A DNA stretch of 64,000 nucleotides from Dipteris shenzhenensis (Eukaryota > Polypodiophyta > Polypodiopsida > Gleicheniales). The DNA lies in the NCBI GenBank assembly GCA_047967505.1, contig CM106538.1, one strand, 5' to 3'. The position numbers and the translations under genes are program-made. Within the stretch, counting starts at the first letter, position 1. Each line of letters begins with the position of its first letter. The notes under the pieces were generated by a model. It saw only the letters and a list, made by a program, of their open reading frames with translations, was not told where the DNA came from and did no database searches. Of the stretch, positions 1 through 12,028 are shown in pieces.

Positions 1-2760
1 GTTGTTATCTGAGAGCTTCCATCTGGAATTCAAATTGAATACTACTTCCTCAATGTTGTCAGAGGTAGTGGGAAATGGTAGGAAGTGAGGGCTTCCTACC
101 CAACTAAACTCTCTAGAGTAGATCAAAACTCTCTCTCCCTTCCACGTTATCTCATTGTTCCAAAGCTGTAATCTGCTCGTGATCAAAGGTTGATCATGAT
201 TAGAAAGCCTGAATTCCCTTCTGATTTCTAACCATGTTTTTTATCGTTATTCCAAGTTGATCCCAGCACTACAGACCCTTCTTAAATAGCTGACCAGCTC
301 TAGCAAAATCATCATCTCCTAGGTGTTGTGTCTTAAAGATTGTAGGAACCCAAATTGAGTCCAAGGCCATAAAAGAGCCTTTCCCAGCAGTAAAGATAAT
401 TTGACTTTTTATATGCTCAAAGGCATGCCGCAGTGTTCTCTACAACTGACTGCCCTTGGTTGTGCAAGGTCCTGGGTTGCATAAAGCTGACAGGATGGGG
501 TAGTTCTTCCATTTGGCATCCCTACTAGGCCTGACATATTGAAAATTTCTCAATAAAAGATTTGCCCAATCACTCTTAGGGTGAATGATAGCCCTTATGA
601 TCCAATAGGCTGCCAGTTTATAGTTTGGTTGTTGAATGTTGATGACTCCAACCCTCCTTCATTTCTGGGTCTTGTACAGAAATACCACCTCACTTTGGAG
701 ATTCTCCTCTTAGTATCATTGCCTCCCCATAAGAAAGATCTGCATATTCTGAGAAATTTTTCCAGACCACTTTGTGAGGGGCACCAGCAAGAGAGGTAAA
801 ATATGGCTATAGGATAAATGCAGTGATTAAGAACAACTCTTCTCCCAGCCAGGTTTGCTTGGAAACCTCTCCATCTGTCCAGCTTAATCTTTAGTCTATT
901 AAAGAACCATTCCCATCTATCTTTCATACCCACCTTGAAACCCAAAGAATTGTCCAAAAGCCTGAAAATATGCCCCTATTGAAATTTTTAACAACCCAGT
1001 TGTGTTAGCTGTTCCTAATCCTTCCCTGAAAGGAAAGCATACCCCATTTTAGCATGATTGACTTTGGATCCTGAGGCAAGACAAAACAGATCCACACATT
1101 GTAGAGAATTCTGGATGTCTTGTGCTGTGTTCCTTATAGTGAGATTGGTATCATTAGCAAATTGCTGATTTACCAACTGTTGTCAAGAAGGCAGTTCAAT
1201 TCCTAGAATGTTTCCCTCATCAACCTGCTCTTTGATCAACCAGCCCAAAGCATCTGCTGCTATAGCAAAGAGGGATGGGGCTAGTGGACATCCTTGTCTT
1301 ATGGATCTTCTAAGCATAATGGGCTGAGACATTTCCCCATTTATTCATACTTTTGCTGAGGTGTTAGATAAAAGTATAGCCACATGAGTAGAAAACTTTT
1401 CTCCCAGGCCAATATCTTTGAGTGTCCAGAGTAGGAAATTCCAATTGAGCCTGTCATAGGGCTTATCAAAGTCAATCTTAATGAAGCACACATCTTGATG
1501 GGTTTCCTCTGCATGTGTGCATCCTTCCTAGTGTTAATAATTGCTTCCAGTAGATGTCTACCCTTGATGAAACCTTTCTGCTCCTTAAGAATCCACTTGT
1601 CCATTTTGTTCTGCAATCTTAAAGCAGTAGCCTTGGCAAATCTTGTAACTGCAATTCAAAATTGTCAGTGGCCTCCAGTTCTTCAATTCGGTTCTATCTC
1701 CTTCTTTGGTATGAGCTGGATGATTTCTCCATTTACATATCCAGGGATAGCGCCCAATTCCAAACACTCCTGCCATAATTGAAGTAGGCAAGGACCTATT
1801 ACTTCCCAAAAAACTTTATAGAACTCCCTCTCCTGGTGTTTTTCCATCAGTCATCTGAAAAAATGCCTCTTTGAGCTCCTAGAGAGTAATGTCAGTGTCT
1901 AACTGCATCTTATCTAAGCTTGAGACCACCTTCTTCCTGGCTTCCTAGCATTTTCTTCTACCCTCAACAATCTAAGGACTTAGATGGTCTATGGTGCTTA
2001 ACAGACTGCTGAAATGGTCAAGTATTATTTTCTCATTATCCTCCTCAGAAAGGGCAACATAACCCTCTGCATTTTTGAGAAGAGGTATTACCTCATAGTG
2101 TCTTTTCTTCCTTATGAGTCTAAAATTTTCCTTGGTTGGCCTGTCTATGTGACCACCCCACCAATCTCTAAAGTAATTTTGGTATTCCGAATTTTTATTT
2201 GTTCCTGTTCTCTAATCTCGCCTCGTTTTTTGACTAGCTGCTCCTGTGCACTGATGTCTCCAAGTCTGGCCTTAGCCTCTAGCTCTTCAACCTCGTTTTT
2301 TAACTCATCCATTCTTTTAGCTCTTATAGCCGCTCTGTTTTTCCTTGCTTCTTTCAGGATTCTTTAAATGCCGGTTACTGCATCTTGCCACCCCTGTGCA
2401 TAACTGTCAGCAACATAAAAAGTATTCACCCATTGAGAGCGAGTCTCTTGATGAGCAGATTTGAGCTCAAACAATGATGGGTCTGCTTTAAACCAGCAAG
2501 TCCCTTTTTTTACCCAGCTCATATCCAACCAGGTAAGAACTGGTTTGTGATCTGAAAGAGTGAGGGAAGAGAAAACTTTGTTTTTTGCTTGGAGAGACAG
2601 ATCTAACAGTCAAAGAGAGATGTAGACCCTGTCTAGCCTCACCTCTCTCCTCAAGTCTCCACACTGTCAGTTGCACCAAGTGAACAAGCCTAGGCATCTT
2701 GTATCCACCAGTTGTTCTTCTTCTTTTAAGTCTTCCCAGATCTGCAATTCCGAGCCTCTT
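1..2760 (-). mobile_element. L1-like LINE (family C), decayed, 3' part beyond window edge
   Basis: This is a non-LTR retrotransposon read on the minus strand. From high to low coordinates one sees the end of an APE-type endonuclease (about 2730-2540; RLDRVYIS then SDHKPVL), a basic helical linker (about 2370-2180, rich in Lys, Arg and Glu), the RT start (KEGDRTELKNWRPLTIL near 1700), the RT motif RRSIRQGCPLAPSLF near 1300 and the post-RT segment ending FLWGG near 730. The copy is dead: stops and frameshifts divide every domain, and the RT motif that is normally F/YADD reads FAND at 1150-1161, so one catalytic Asp has become Asn. The endonuclease N-terminus was not found upstream, so the element is 5' truncated near 2760 or decayed beyond recognition. 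Family level is firm; the exact 5' end is not. Confidence 0.85.
595..957 (-). pseudogene. Post-RT segment of LINE C ORF2
   Basis: This 120-codon open stretch carries the conserved segment that follows the RT core in plant L1 elements: RLKIKLDRWRGFQANLAGR, then VLNHCIYPIAIFYL and CRSFLWGGNDTKR. It normally forms part of the thumb and connector of ORF2p. It is open but has no start of its own; the RT upstream (higher coordinates) is in another frame, so a frameshift separates them. It is an ORF2 remnant, not an independent gene. Confidence 0.8.
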
Positions 2761-3898
2761 AGGACTGATCCTTTCTGAAGCGTAAGGGGGTCAAATCCTG
2801 CTTGGTCAATACCTTTTCTTCTTCTGAACACTTTCCAGTATCTACCTGAGTCATCTTGCTATTTTGTTGCGGATATGTGCATGGTCTTTTGGAAGACATG
2901 TATGAGGACCTTTTCAATGTCCTCATTGTCATTCTCCTCATGCCTTGGGCCTACATTCAAGAGGAGCAAGTGACCATGAAGAAGCTGCAGATTGAGTGGC
3001 AGCCCACCTAGACTGGTATCCAGACAGTAAGGTGGAAGAGATACTTTGGACAAAGAGTCTACATATGCTCGGTGGAGCATGTGGGCTCGGAGATCTAGAC
3101 GTGCCAGGCATATAGTAAGAGGACATTTTGATTGTATTGTGTCCGATTTTGACTTGCCCTTTTGCTTCTATATTTGTCTTTAAGCAAGTCTATTTGCTGG
3201 CTTGCACTCACATGAATGGTTGAGAAGTACACAAGTGTTTATGAAGCTTGATTCCATGGTGAAACACTTCCACATGTAATTCTTGGGCCCATCTATCAGT
3301 CTTCCAATTCGGGATACCCTCTGGTGGGATTTCATTGTCTAACAGAACTTTGGCACATCCTGTCTCTATTCTATTTTCCATTGTTGACATCTTTCAGCTT
3401 CTCGACCTCTTGAATTAACAAGGTATGTCCATCCTACATTTGACCATTGCCTCGTACATTTTCCTTTCTGAGGACCTATGAATAGGGGGACATAATCCTC
3501 AAAGAGGATCTGGGAGTAAACATTTTTCCAGATACTAATAACTATATTGGTGGTGATCCCGGCTGAGCAGCTCCAACGTTCCCCTCAGGGAATTTCTACT
3601 TGCGACTTTCTTCTGTAATTCTCGAATCTCGACCTATTCAAACAGGTTTAACAGTAGAATATAGCGAGCAGTTCAGCGTTTAACCATTTTGTTCTAAAAT
3701 TCAAGCAAATGCCGCATATTTCTTTCAGCTTGTCTGTGCCACAGTGGCCGATGTTGAGTTTATGCCAGCTTGAACTTGATAGTGTCTGATGGTGCTTTAC
3801 TGGCGCATCTGTCTCCTGACATTCAATCCACGATCAATTACTGATGGCATTGTTTTGTTGTAGTCTGTGAGCAGCTGAAGTGAAGTGACTGACAGTGC
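2761..3898. other. Unassigned; possible ORF1-like remnant
   Basis: No intact gene is seen. On the minus strand at 3390-3208 a 60-residue open stretch (CAKVLLDNEIPPEGIPNWK, then WAQELHVEVFHHGIKL) vaguely resembles the segment between the DUF4283-like domain and the zinc knuckle of plant LINE ORF1 proteins, but no CCHC motif follows. It could be the ORF1 of the LINE at 1-2760, with the endonuclease N-terminus deleted between them. This is weak. Confidence 0.25.
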
Positions 3899-3900
3899 TT

Positions 3901-4135
3901 CTTGCTGGCTTTCCCCAGTGCACCCAAATCATCATCCATCTCCAGTCTTTGTTGGCACGATGTAATCCTCTAGTTCCCCGGTGTGTTTGAGGTGAGTTAG
4001 CACGCCAGTAGCAATAGCTGGCTTCTTGCTGGCTTTCTCTAGTGCATCCAAATCATCATCTATCTCCAGTCTTTGTTGGCACGATGTAATCCTCTAGTTC
4101 CCCGGTGTGATTGAGGCGAGTTAGTGCACCAGTAG
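3901..4135. repeat. Tandem duplication, unit 124 bp
   Basis: Two adjacent copies, 3901-4024 and 4025 to about 4135, share long identical runs, for example CCAGTCTTTGTTGGCACGAT and GTAATCCTCTAGTTCCCCGG. They differ at roughly ten positions. Pieces of the unit (CTTCTTGGCTGG, GTAGCACGACAGTAGCAA) reappear just downstream at 4160-4200, hinting at a third, decayed copy. No coding potential is evident. Confidence 0.9.
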
Positions 4136-6689
4136 TTTGGTGCCACGTCAGCAGCAGAGGGGCCTTCTTGGCTGGATGTGGTAGCACGACAGTAGCAACA
4201 GCTATTGTCCCATCTGTTCGTGGCTCTTTGGAGCTCCCTCTCTGGTGTAGCAGCAAAGGTTTGGATGGGCAGGTGCAAAGACGCGCGGGGGGAGGGGGGG
4301 GGGGGGGGGGGGGGGAGGGGGAGAGAGAGAGAGATCTACCTACAATAGTCATGAAATGTTGATAGAGGGACCTTGTAAGCAGGGAACCATTTAGCTTCTT
4401 CAAGTGCATCACCACTACACTCGCCATAGCATAAGGACTAAAAGAATTGTTCATTGTACCTGAGAACAAGGATCAAAACCCATTTGAGAATGCAAATGGA
4501 TGTGATGCATATCATAAAAGTGCATATCTACCTTCACAACACTCTTCGAAAAGATTACAATTAGCTTGCTAAGCATTCAATTGCACCTATTCATGTACTT
4601 CTTTCCTATTTTCCCTCTCTCTCACATTTCAATTTGAGAGGTAAGGTAGCACCTAACAAGTGATCATAGTAAGCTGAATTTCTTATGTGTCAGATAAGAT
4701 GTGCTTTATTTAACAAGTGCATCAATTTAAACATCGAGCAAAAGTAGGCTGATTGTATTCTAACAAAATCCAAAATGGAGGTCAATGAATCCACATCGTC
4801 CCTGAGTTATCATTTTCCATGAAATTTCTTAATTTCCCCCGAAAGACTTCTATTGAGTATGAAAGAGAAACCAACATGCAAAGCATGAAGACCCCGTGGT
4901 AAAAAATCACTCAAATATTCTGAACAATGAGATATGGATAGGAACCAAGACAGTGGTTAGAAATGCCATGTCATGCCTGTGATGGTCTTAGAGAAGAAAG
5001 GAAATTTCATCTCCACCACCACAACATCAAGAAATGTATATAACCTTCCTAAACTCTCGAAATGGCATGACACCAAGCTTGATCGATAACCATCTAGATT
5101 ATGAGGATCCGCCTTGTCATGTGCATCACTATGAAAACTATAAACTGCAGCCGTAGACTGTGTACAGACTCACATAAAAGAAAGCCATGTGGGGTTGTAT
5201 GGCAGTTATGCAGGCTGCCAGACAGCGGCGGCATACATAGTATGGGCAGTAGAACAGGCCCAGTCGGCCATGTCAACAGACTGACAAGCCAAGTGGTAGT
5301 CCACCATGGCTTGGTCCAGTAAGTAATCCATGCAGACATGCCTTTTAAAAAGTGAACAGACTGGCACAAGTCCAGAATACACTCAGAGGGTTCAGAATAG
5401 ATAAGGCACCAGAGCCCCACTCATTGTTTATCCACAGCAAGACCTAAGCAGCGGCAACTCTCAGGCTGTAGAGCAGCAGGAAAAGAGGAGCAGCGGCCTC
5501 TCTGCATCTGCATTGCCACAAGGTTTCCTGCAACACCCATTGCACAAGCAGTCTGCTTTTAGGCATTTGTAGTCCTTTCATCCCTAACAAATATTCTCCA
5601 ACTTTAAGGGTTGGGTAAGTAAGGAAGGGGGGGGGGGGAATTTCAGTGTCTACTCCCAGCTTTCACGTGTACATGGGCACATGTCTCTTTTGTTTCAACA
5701 AGCCTTTACTGCTTCCACACTGAAGCAGGTACCACGTGGATGCGTGTGACATTAAGTAGCTAGCTTATGTGCATGTTACTTAGTAATTAAGGTACCAAAA
5801 TGCTCTCTCTCATTGATGATAAGATGGGACATGAAAGCACCAGCCCAACCATTGCAAACAGCATGCATCCCAAAGAAAATTACTTTTCAAGAGTATGATG
5901 GCAAAAACCATACCCTCAATTCTCATCTCATGGCTTAGCTCATTGAGAACTACATACTAGCATGCATGCACGTAAATGGCGAAGCAGTCACAGTGGTAAG
6001 CCAACAACTGTCATATAAGTACCAGTTTGATTGGAAAATTTTTGCAAAAAAAAATTCGGTTGTCAATTTTTGCAACCCCCAAACAAAGTAGACAAAAAGT
6101 CAATTTTAGCCAAATACATCGCTCAACTGTACTATGCAGATCCATTCATGCAATTGGTAATTCAACTAAAGAAACATGATGTGGGATAGCTATAAAAAAG
6201 TTTACATTGATTATAGTCCAACTTTCAATTCTATGTTTGTTGTTTATTGGTTGGAAGGGTTATGACATTGTTTGAGTTAGCAAATAATCATGAACACATG
6301 AGCAAAGGCCCTCATCCAAAGACTGCTCTTAGCAAAAACTATAAAGGCTCAACGTTATCATAAATAGAAGTACAAATGAGTGGGTATTTTTCAGAGGACT
6401 ATGGAGGAGAGTGCCATGTGGCTGCTGGCACACGAGCATCTACCCCTTGTATGTGGAGCCTTAGAGGAATGGCCAAGTGGTGATCATGCATGGCTACCAA
6501 TAATCTTCCCTTCGAACCTTAAAAATGAGACACTAGTCTTTCAAATCTTAATCTCATACATACTAGTAACATAATGATAATGATTGAAAAACCCTAAACC
6601 CTTAGTTCTAAACTCCAAACTCTAAACTTACCTTCAAATGCCACTTGTGAGGCTATTTGGTTAAAGAGAATCATAAACAATATTGGGCT
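4136..6689. other. Unassigned stretch
   Basis: No gene or element family is recognised. The stretch contains a G homopolymer with a GA run at 4286-4334 and a short G run near 5625-5638. Open frames here are short and low in complexity, including a Pro run that is only the reverse reading of the G tract. It is probably decayed repeat DNA. Confidence 0.5.
4286..4334. repeat. poly(G) tract followed by (GA)n
   Basis: About 35 almost pure G residues, interrupted by single A residues, pass into a GAGAGAGA run. A tract like this is prone to polymerase slippage and to sequencing error, so its length is uncertain. It can form G-quadruplex structures. The Pro-rich minus-strand reading through it is an artefact. 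Confidence 0.9.
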
Positions 6690-6950
6690 TGGGCAAAAAG
6701 GGCCAACTCCTTTACAATAACAAGTATTCTATTTGATAAGCACAAAATCCAGTATTTCATGATCAGAGTAAGTGCATAGGTGTTCAGCATCACTTTGTAC
6801 ATGAGAAACTTCTGAGCAATAAAATAGATTTGGTCGATTATCAAACAAAGGATCACGTGGGCAGATATCCTAACCAAGGCTCTTGCAAGGATCAAGCAAG
6901 AGAAGTTTTCCAACATAATAGGCATACCATGTCCATTGTTCATTAAGGGG
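6690..6950 (+). pseudogene. Ty1/copia RNase H end (integrated polyprotein remnant)
   Basis: The plus strand keeps the C-terminal RNase H signature of a Ty1/copia polyprotein: AQNPVFHDQSK, then VQHHFVHEKLLSNKIDLV, then DILTKALARIKQEKFSN. Reading it requires a frame change near 6858, where an extra G breaks the HVADILTKAL segment, so the copy is dead. Stops lie just upstream of AQNPVF where the YCDN box is expected. The polyprotein ends directly before a purine tract and an LTR start, the normal copia order. Nothing of gag, protease or integrase is seen upstream. Confidence 0.85.
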
Positions 6951-7189
6951 AGTGTTGGAAAATTGAGTTATGGACTATGGATTAATGCATTAGGTCACTG
7001 TTGGGGTAATTATAGTTAGGATTATAAAGATTCAATAGAGTGATTATTACACCTTAGGTCCTACACACCACCTATTATATTATGTCATTGATAGGTGGTT
7101 AGACAATGTGGTTGCCACATGGCTAGTGCATGGGATGGATTCCACTACATGTGGGATTATTTCACAAACTATAGGGTTGTTCAGGCGTG
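6945..7189 (+). mobile_element. Polypurine tract and start of copia 3' LTR, truncated
   Basis: A purine tract (AAGGGGAG, 6945-6952) is followed at 6953 by TGTTGGAAAATTGAG, a typical copia 3' LTR start. About 235 bp of LTR-like, AT-rich sequence follows until homology to a minus-strand LINE endonuclease begins near 7190. No CA end or target duplication is visible, so the LTR is cut off on its right side. Confidence 0.7.
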
Positions 7190-7940
7190 TAAGGCTTGGT
7201 TCTTCTCACCAAAAATATGAATGCATCTCAAGAAGCTCTCTCAAACGAGTGAATACCTCCACTTTTTCCTCTTTTATCGATGGGCATCTCCACCATGTTG
7301 AAGTTTCCCCCAATGATCCATAAGTCCACGCTTAGAATCCAAGAGAGTGCTTCTTTTCAAAACCAAATACACTCTCCTCCGTTGTTAGGAATGTACAAAT
7401 TAAGAAAATCAATCTTCCACCCATTAGGAAATAGAATAATCCACTGAGCTCTATAGGGGATGAGAACACCATGCCCAATAACTAAAGGGCAAAAAGAAGC
7501 TGACCTATAAATGCATGTTTCTCCTCTAGTAAAAATCGCACCAAAGCCAAAAGCACAACCAAAAAGAAGTTTGGCCTAGTTCTTGCAAATTGCATCATCC
7601 AATTCATGCTCTTGAAGAAAAAGAATATCAAGGGGTCCAATTGAAACACGTGGATGTAGCTGATTACAGATCAGTTGTCTACTATGCGATACAGTAGACT
7701 ACCTAGACCCCGTATGTTCTAGCTAACAATCCTCATTGGTGAGATGGCGAAAACTAGACCTCCTTCCTTGACCTAGTGATAGAGGCACTTGCCCCATGTG
7801 TACCTTGATCTTCTAACATAAGACAAAAAGCCCACTAAAGATAGAAGATAGTGTCATGGCAAACTCTGCATATATGATCTCGTGGGGACTAAGGGCTTAC
7901 TCCGAATCATCCTAAATCCCATAATCACCTAGGGACTGAT
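7190..7940 (-). mobile_element. Family A LINE fragment: ORF1 end and endonuclease
   Basis: On the minus strand an APE-type endonuclease starts at 7736 (MRIVS, with NIRGLGS) and runs through the catalytic-type box WIIGGNFNMVEMPIDK near 7270. It closely parallels the endonuclease of the 48.8-55.3 kb element (MRIISWNIQGLGG; VIGGDFNMVELPSDK). The Asp of the GDFN box is Asn here. Frameshifts occur about every 100 bp. The ORF1 tail precedes it, and the ATGA overlap between ORF1 stop and ORF2 start is still visible at 7733-7736. The fragment stops near residue 180 of the endonuclease; RT is absent. Confidence 0.8.
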
Positions 7941-7942
7941 AC

Positions 7943-7984
7943 TCAGAGAGAGAGAGAGAGAGAGAAAGAAAGAAAGAAAGAAAG
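7943..7984. repeat. (GA)n joined to the (AAAG)n tail of a family B LINE
   Basis: A GA run (7943-7965) passes into five AAAG units. Read on the minus strand the AAAG units are the (CTTT)n 3' tail of the adjacent LINE fragment, as at 12928-12941, 24493-24512 and 31549-31567. Confidence 0.85.
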
Positions 7985-8723
7985 TGTATTATTGTCCACT
8001 AAAGGCCAAAATGGGCCCATGGGACATCAAGAACTCTGCGTACAAGATAGCACAAAATCAACGTGCCACAAAGAAGAGGCATCGTCGAATATCATCTAAG
8101 TGCTACGCAATACAATGCAAGTGAAAGTACATAATGTCAAATCTGAGCCTAAATACAAAGTAAGCTAGATGCAAGGAAACCGCCCCTGGGTGCAAAATGG
8201 GGGGATGAGTACAATATGTCAATGCAAAGATACAAATCCATGTATCACGGAGTCTGAGAACCAAAATAATACTGGAAATCCTGTCCATCGACTCTGCCTC
8301 CTGCTATGAGAGTACAAATCTGAGCAAAAGTGAGGTGAGCGGCTGGTAGGGCGAGATCTCCATGAGTAAGTCTCCTCCGAAAAGCTGCCATCATCCTGGA
8401 TCGTCTGAAGCGGCGAGTACGTCCCCTATGTAACAAGATCCTGCGGCGTCTACAAACCACCATCTCATATGTACATCCACAGGGTGGAGGCATGTGTCCT
8501 GTGTGAGCTCTGACCTCCTCGTGCTCCTCCTGATACCTGTCATCTGGTATAGCGTGTGTCTGAGCTCTATCGGGCTGGGCTCTATCACGCTCCGGTCTGT
8601 GCTGATGGTCTCTGAGGTAGTGTCGTCGAAGCATAGTGGCCTCCCTGACATAAAGAGCTAGGCAATGCTGATCCTCATAATCCATCACTCGTGAGAGAGG
8701 TCCAAAGCCATCCGTGAAGAGAC
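7985..8723 (-). mobile_element. Family B LINE, 5'-truncated 3' end copy
   Basis: This 0.74-kb copy matches 24513-25251 at roughly 96 percent by eye, including the 3' end TTTAGTGGACAATAATACAC before the tail. It encodes the C-terminal part of ORF2 (8688-8245: YEDQHCLALYVREATML, then HTGHMPPPCGCTYEMV). Homology stops sharply at 8723, while the 24.5-kb copy continues, which is classic 5' truncation during target-primed reverse transcription. Two small indels shift the frame near 8430-8460 relative to the other copy. No target duplication is evident. Confidence 0.88.
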
Positions 8724-8957
8724 TATAGCAGACACTGAGATAGGGTAGACAGATTCATATGACTCAAGGATGATAACTTTGTTAATGATTCGTGTGCCAA
8801 GGGCATGATTTATAGCACAAACACTTCCATTGACATCACACCAATGAACTAAGCTATGATGTGACACACGTCACCTTCCTTGACTCTTTCACTCACCTTC
8901 CTTGACCCTTGCACTCACCAAAAGTGGCAATACACCCATTCACACACACAAACATGT

Positions 8958-8988
<31 letters not shown>

Positions 8989-10869
8989 TAGCTCCGAATT
9001 ACCTAGTTAGGATTGACATCTCCATGGAGCAGCAAGTAGCCTCAAATCTTAAAAGTGTACGACAAAAGCTCTTGTATTAGAGCTCCACCAAACTCTTTGT
9101 CACAGGTCAAGTAATGGTCGCCAAATTTGAGTTGCCATGGCATGCTACACAACGTCTTGCTGGTGCATGGCTCCCAGTTGGTGTACAACATGAAGTATTA
9201 GGGATCACTGACATTTAGATGCAAATCCAAACCCTTCTGGACAAGCTTATCATACAAGGCCTCACCCCACATACAAATCCCTAGAAGCTCCTCTTGTAGC
9301 AAGGACTTCTTTGGAATACTCCAAAGATGGGAGGATAGATTTTGCAAAGATGGATCTTCATGTAGGCCCCCCTCATTGGAAAGGTTGACTCAAAACTTAA
9401 TGAGAACTTAGCGATGTTGTTCGACGGGTATCACTAGAGCCAGTCCCATAGTGCAAAAAGGAGATATGCCAACAACACCTATCTTGCACCCGTAGGTTTA
9501 AGATATGGACAGTTAGATGCTTGGTAACACGATGCACATCAATCGGGCATAGTGGGATAGTATCCCAATCAGGTCCTCGAAGGCATGGAGGCACCTTCCA
9601 CAGTAATGGGAGGAGCGTCATAAGATGTTGCCACAATGAACACACATGACAGGAGTACGATACTGGACTGAGGAGATAGTGATAACCATCCCCAAGGCCT
9701 GGCATGAGGGCTTTAGATGAGAGGATGAGCAGCTTCAAAGGCTAAAAGTTAACCTTATTAACGTTCAACCAAGGTTGGCACCAAAAAGGGTGTGGAGTGT
9801 CCATAAAAGAAGTATTGGTTGGCATTAAGAAGGATTGGTATGGAGTGTCCTGAATCTTCGATGCTCGTTAATGACCAATAGTTTAGCTCACAATCACTTT
9901 TCAAAAGGAGATCATATGAGCATGGTAGACCTTTTTAGAAAGAGGGCATGTGATCCAAGGGGCTATTTGTAGCATCTCAACCTTTTCTATGGGACTTGGT
10001 CGTAAAGAGATCGATGTAAGCACAGGTCACTTTTGAAAATTTTGACATCTGGGCCAATGTTTAAATGCTAAAATGTGGGTATTTGGAGCATTTTTTCTCG
10101 ATTACATATTTCAACAATCAAAAGATACAATGTGCCTTCCTTAACAAACCACAAAATAAAGATCATAGTATCATAAGTTTTTTAAGGACATACAAAGCTT
10201 CCAAGCAGAACTATTTTGAAAGGAAATTGCATGAGAAATCTCCAAGGAAAGCGTTCATATTTGTATCAATGAGTATCATTGGCTAGGGGCCATTGAAATT
10301 TTTGACCCAGAAACAAGATAGTACCATTTTAACATAAGAAGACCCAGACCAGACCTGTAGCAAGCAAGAGTAGAGATGTACACTGGTTATCTTCATTGGC
10401 CAGCCATCTTTCAGCAGCGACAATCTCTTCCTCATCAGCCAAGACAAGAAACAGTCCTTTGACATCTGCCCATCATCTATACAAACTTAGCTGTAGATAA
10501 GAGTAACGCTGTAAGTATTTATGCTTTTGCTGTGTTATCTTTACTCATGTTTGTTGGAAGTGTGCTAAATGTCCTGTCCAAAAGTCACTAGAAATATAAG
10601 GAATTCTACAGGATTTTAGAAGAAGCATAAGTTAAAGGCATAGCACATGGTCCTCCCTTTCTCTACCCTAATGGCATAATAGCTAAGGGGCTTGGTCCTT
10701 TTCTCTACCTTATTAGCATAAAAGATGAGGGAGCAGCAACATTGGTAATGTATACCACTTGTAGTGCTCCCCTATTCAGCACTACATGAAGATGCCTAGC
10801 ACAACTTGGCAAAGGAGAGGTTTGAAGAAGCTGAGAGGAAGAAAATACCAAGGATGAAGACATGGATAT
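8724..10869. other. Unassigned stretch with a (CA)n microsatellite
   Basis: No recognisable gene or transposon domain. It contains a CA microsatellite at 8941-8989. Open frames, including one of 113 codons on the minus strand at 9738-9397, have no motif I recognise and no supporting context. It is probably old, decayed repeat DNA. Confidence 0.5.
8941..8989. repeat. (CA)n microsatellite
   Basis: Interrupted CA dinucleotide run with a longest uninterrupted stretch of about ten units near 8967-8987. It is not attached to any recognised element. Confidence 0.9.
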
Positions 10870-10872
10870 GAA

Positions 10873-11891
10873 ATGTGTCACTTCAAAAAATTATCAGCCC
10901 TCAGGCGTGCTAGGGTCTACATTTCTGCACTATTTCTGCAAACAAGCAGGCAGCAAACAGTGAGTTTGCAAAAAATGCCTAAATGTGGTTGTGTTGAAGA
11001 TAAATGGGGAAAACAGGCCCTAGATATTGCCATGGAAACCTACTCATTAGGGACACCCAACAAGGTTTCAGAAAGTGTCCCTACCAGCCTCCATAAGGTT
11101 TGCACAGCCCTCATTGAGAAGATAGATAATCTGGAAGCTACAATGTAGCCTTATTGGCTGAGAAAGCACTTGTGGATAAGGTACTCAATGAAATGAAGAA
11201 ACAGGGTGGGAAGATGCAAGAAGAGTGGAGAAAAGAGAAATCCAAAAGAGAGGAATGGGAAAGGACGGGGTAACTGCCAATACCGGCCTCCAAGGTAACG
11301 TACATGCATTGGAAATTATAGTACAGCAAATAAAAGATATGAATGGGGCCCCGTTAGAAACATGCAAGACAATGGAAGATCTTAAAGCTGAGAATGCCAA
11401 CCTCAAGAAAGATATTGCAGCTATGCAGGCAGAATGCAAGGGAAACACGCTGAACTGAAACAGCAAATCAAGATGGGGCAGGCCAAAATGTTGGAATGGA
11501 AGGATATGGTCAAGAAAGGCACACCTGCTCCTAAAAAAGAGAACATCTCCGAAGCACTTCAGGAGGAAAAGAGCAGGACCAGCAAACGCTAAATGTCTTA
11601 TAGGAGACACTCCAATGGCAAATGCCAAGATACTGTTCACCTAAATGGGGGTCAATCTCCCTTGCAAGATAGCGTGGAGGGTGGGCAACTGTTACAAAGC
11701 CACTAGTGTTGAAATTTCGGACAAGCATGGACAGGAAGACCCTCGTGAGCACAAGAGCGACTTTGAAGGGAACCAAGATCTACCTGGATGACGACCTCAC
11801 ACTTCTACAACACGAGCACCGAAGGGGAGGTATGGTACGAGTAATGGCAGTGAGGGAAGTAGGGAAATGGGCTGTATATAGGGATGACTAG
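10873..11891 (+). pseudogene. Family B-type LINE ORF1, L1 ORF1p-like, broken
   Basis: ORF1 proteins of this type bind the element RNA as coiled-coil trimers. A helical region with heptad-like spacing runs from about 11095 to 11510 (TALIEKIDNLEA, then EDLKAENANLKKDIAAMQAE). It is followed by a segment resembling the L1 ORF1p RRM and C-terminal domain at 11700-11891 (KPLVLKFRTSMDRKTL, then TKIYLDDDLT, then VGKWAVYRDD). Several frameshifts and stops separate these parts, for example the stop after NLEATM near 11146. The endonuclease start (AVWNCNGTL) follows at 12003. A coiled-coil copy of the same kind is at 27330-27810. The exact start codon is uncertain. Confidence 0.75.
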
Positions 11892-12015
11892 GGTGATCAT
11901 CCGAGAAAGAGGCGACAAGGAGGATAATGAAGAGAAGGAAGAAGGATAATTATGACAGTGCCGAGCCCATGGGATGTGTGCACACACTGGACAGAAAATA
12001 GCAGTATGGAATTGT

Positions 12016-12028
12016 AATGGCACACTAT
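12016..12028. repeat. Target-site duplication, left copy
   Basis: AATGGCACACTAT, 13 bp, repeated perfectly at 12791-12803 on the other side of the inserted family A fragment. The duplicated bases belong to the endonuclease start of the host LINE. Confidence 0.9.

Noticed and set aside
4056-4469. 137-codon Pro-rich open frame on the minus strand
   Set aside because: It runs through the G homopolymer; the Pro run is an artefact and no domain is present.
6588-6640. Telomere-like AAACCCTAAACCC near 6590
   Set aside because: Only about two imperfect plant telomere units occur, followed by AAACTCTAAAC variants; too short for an interstitial telomeric array.
9397-9738. 113-codon minus-strand frame
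   Set aside because: No motif or homologous element could be recognised, and base composition gives no coding hint.
8724-10869. Search for tRNA, snoRNA or host exon signals
   Set aside because: No cloverleaf, box motifs or splice-bounded conserved coding segment could be supported by eye.
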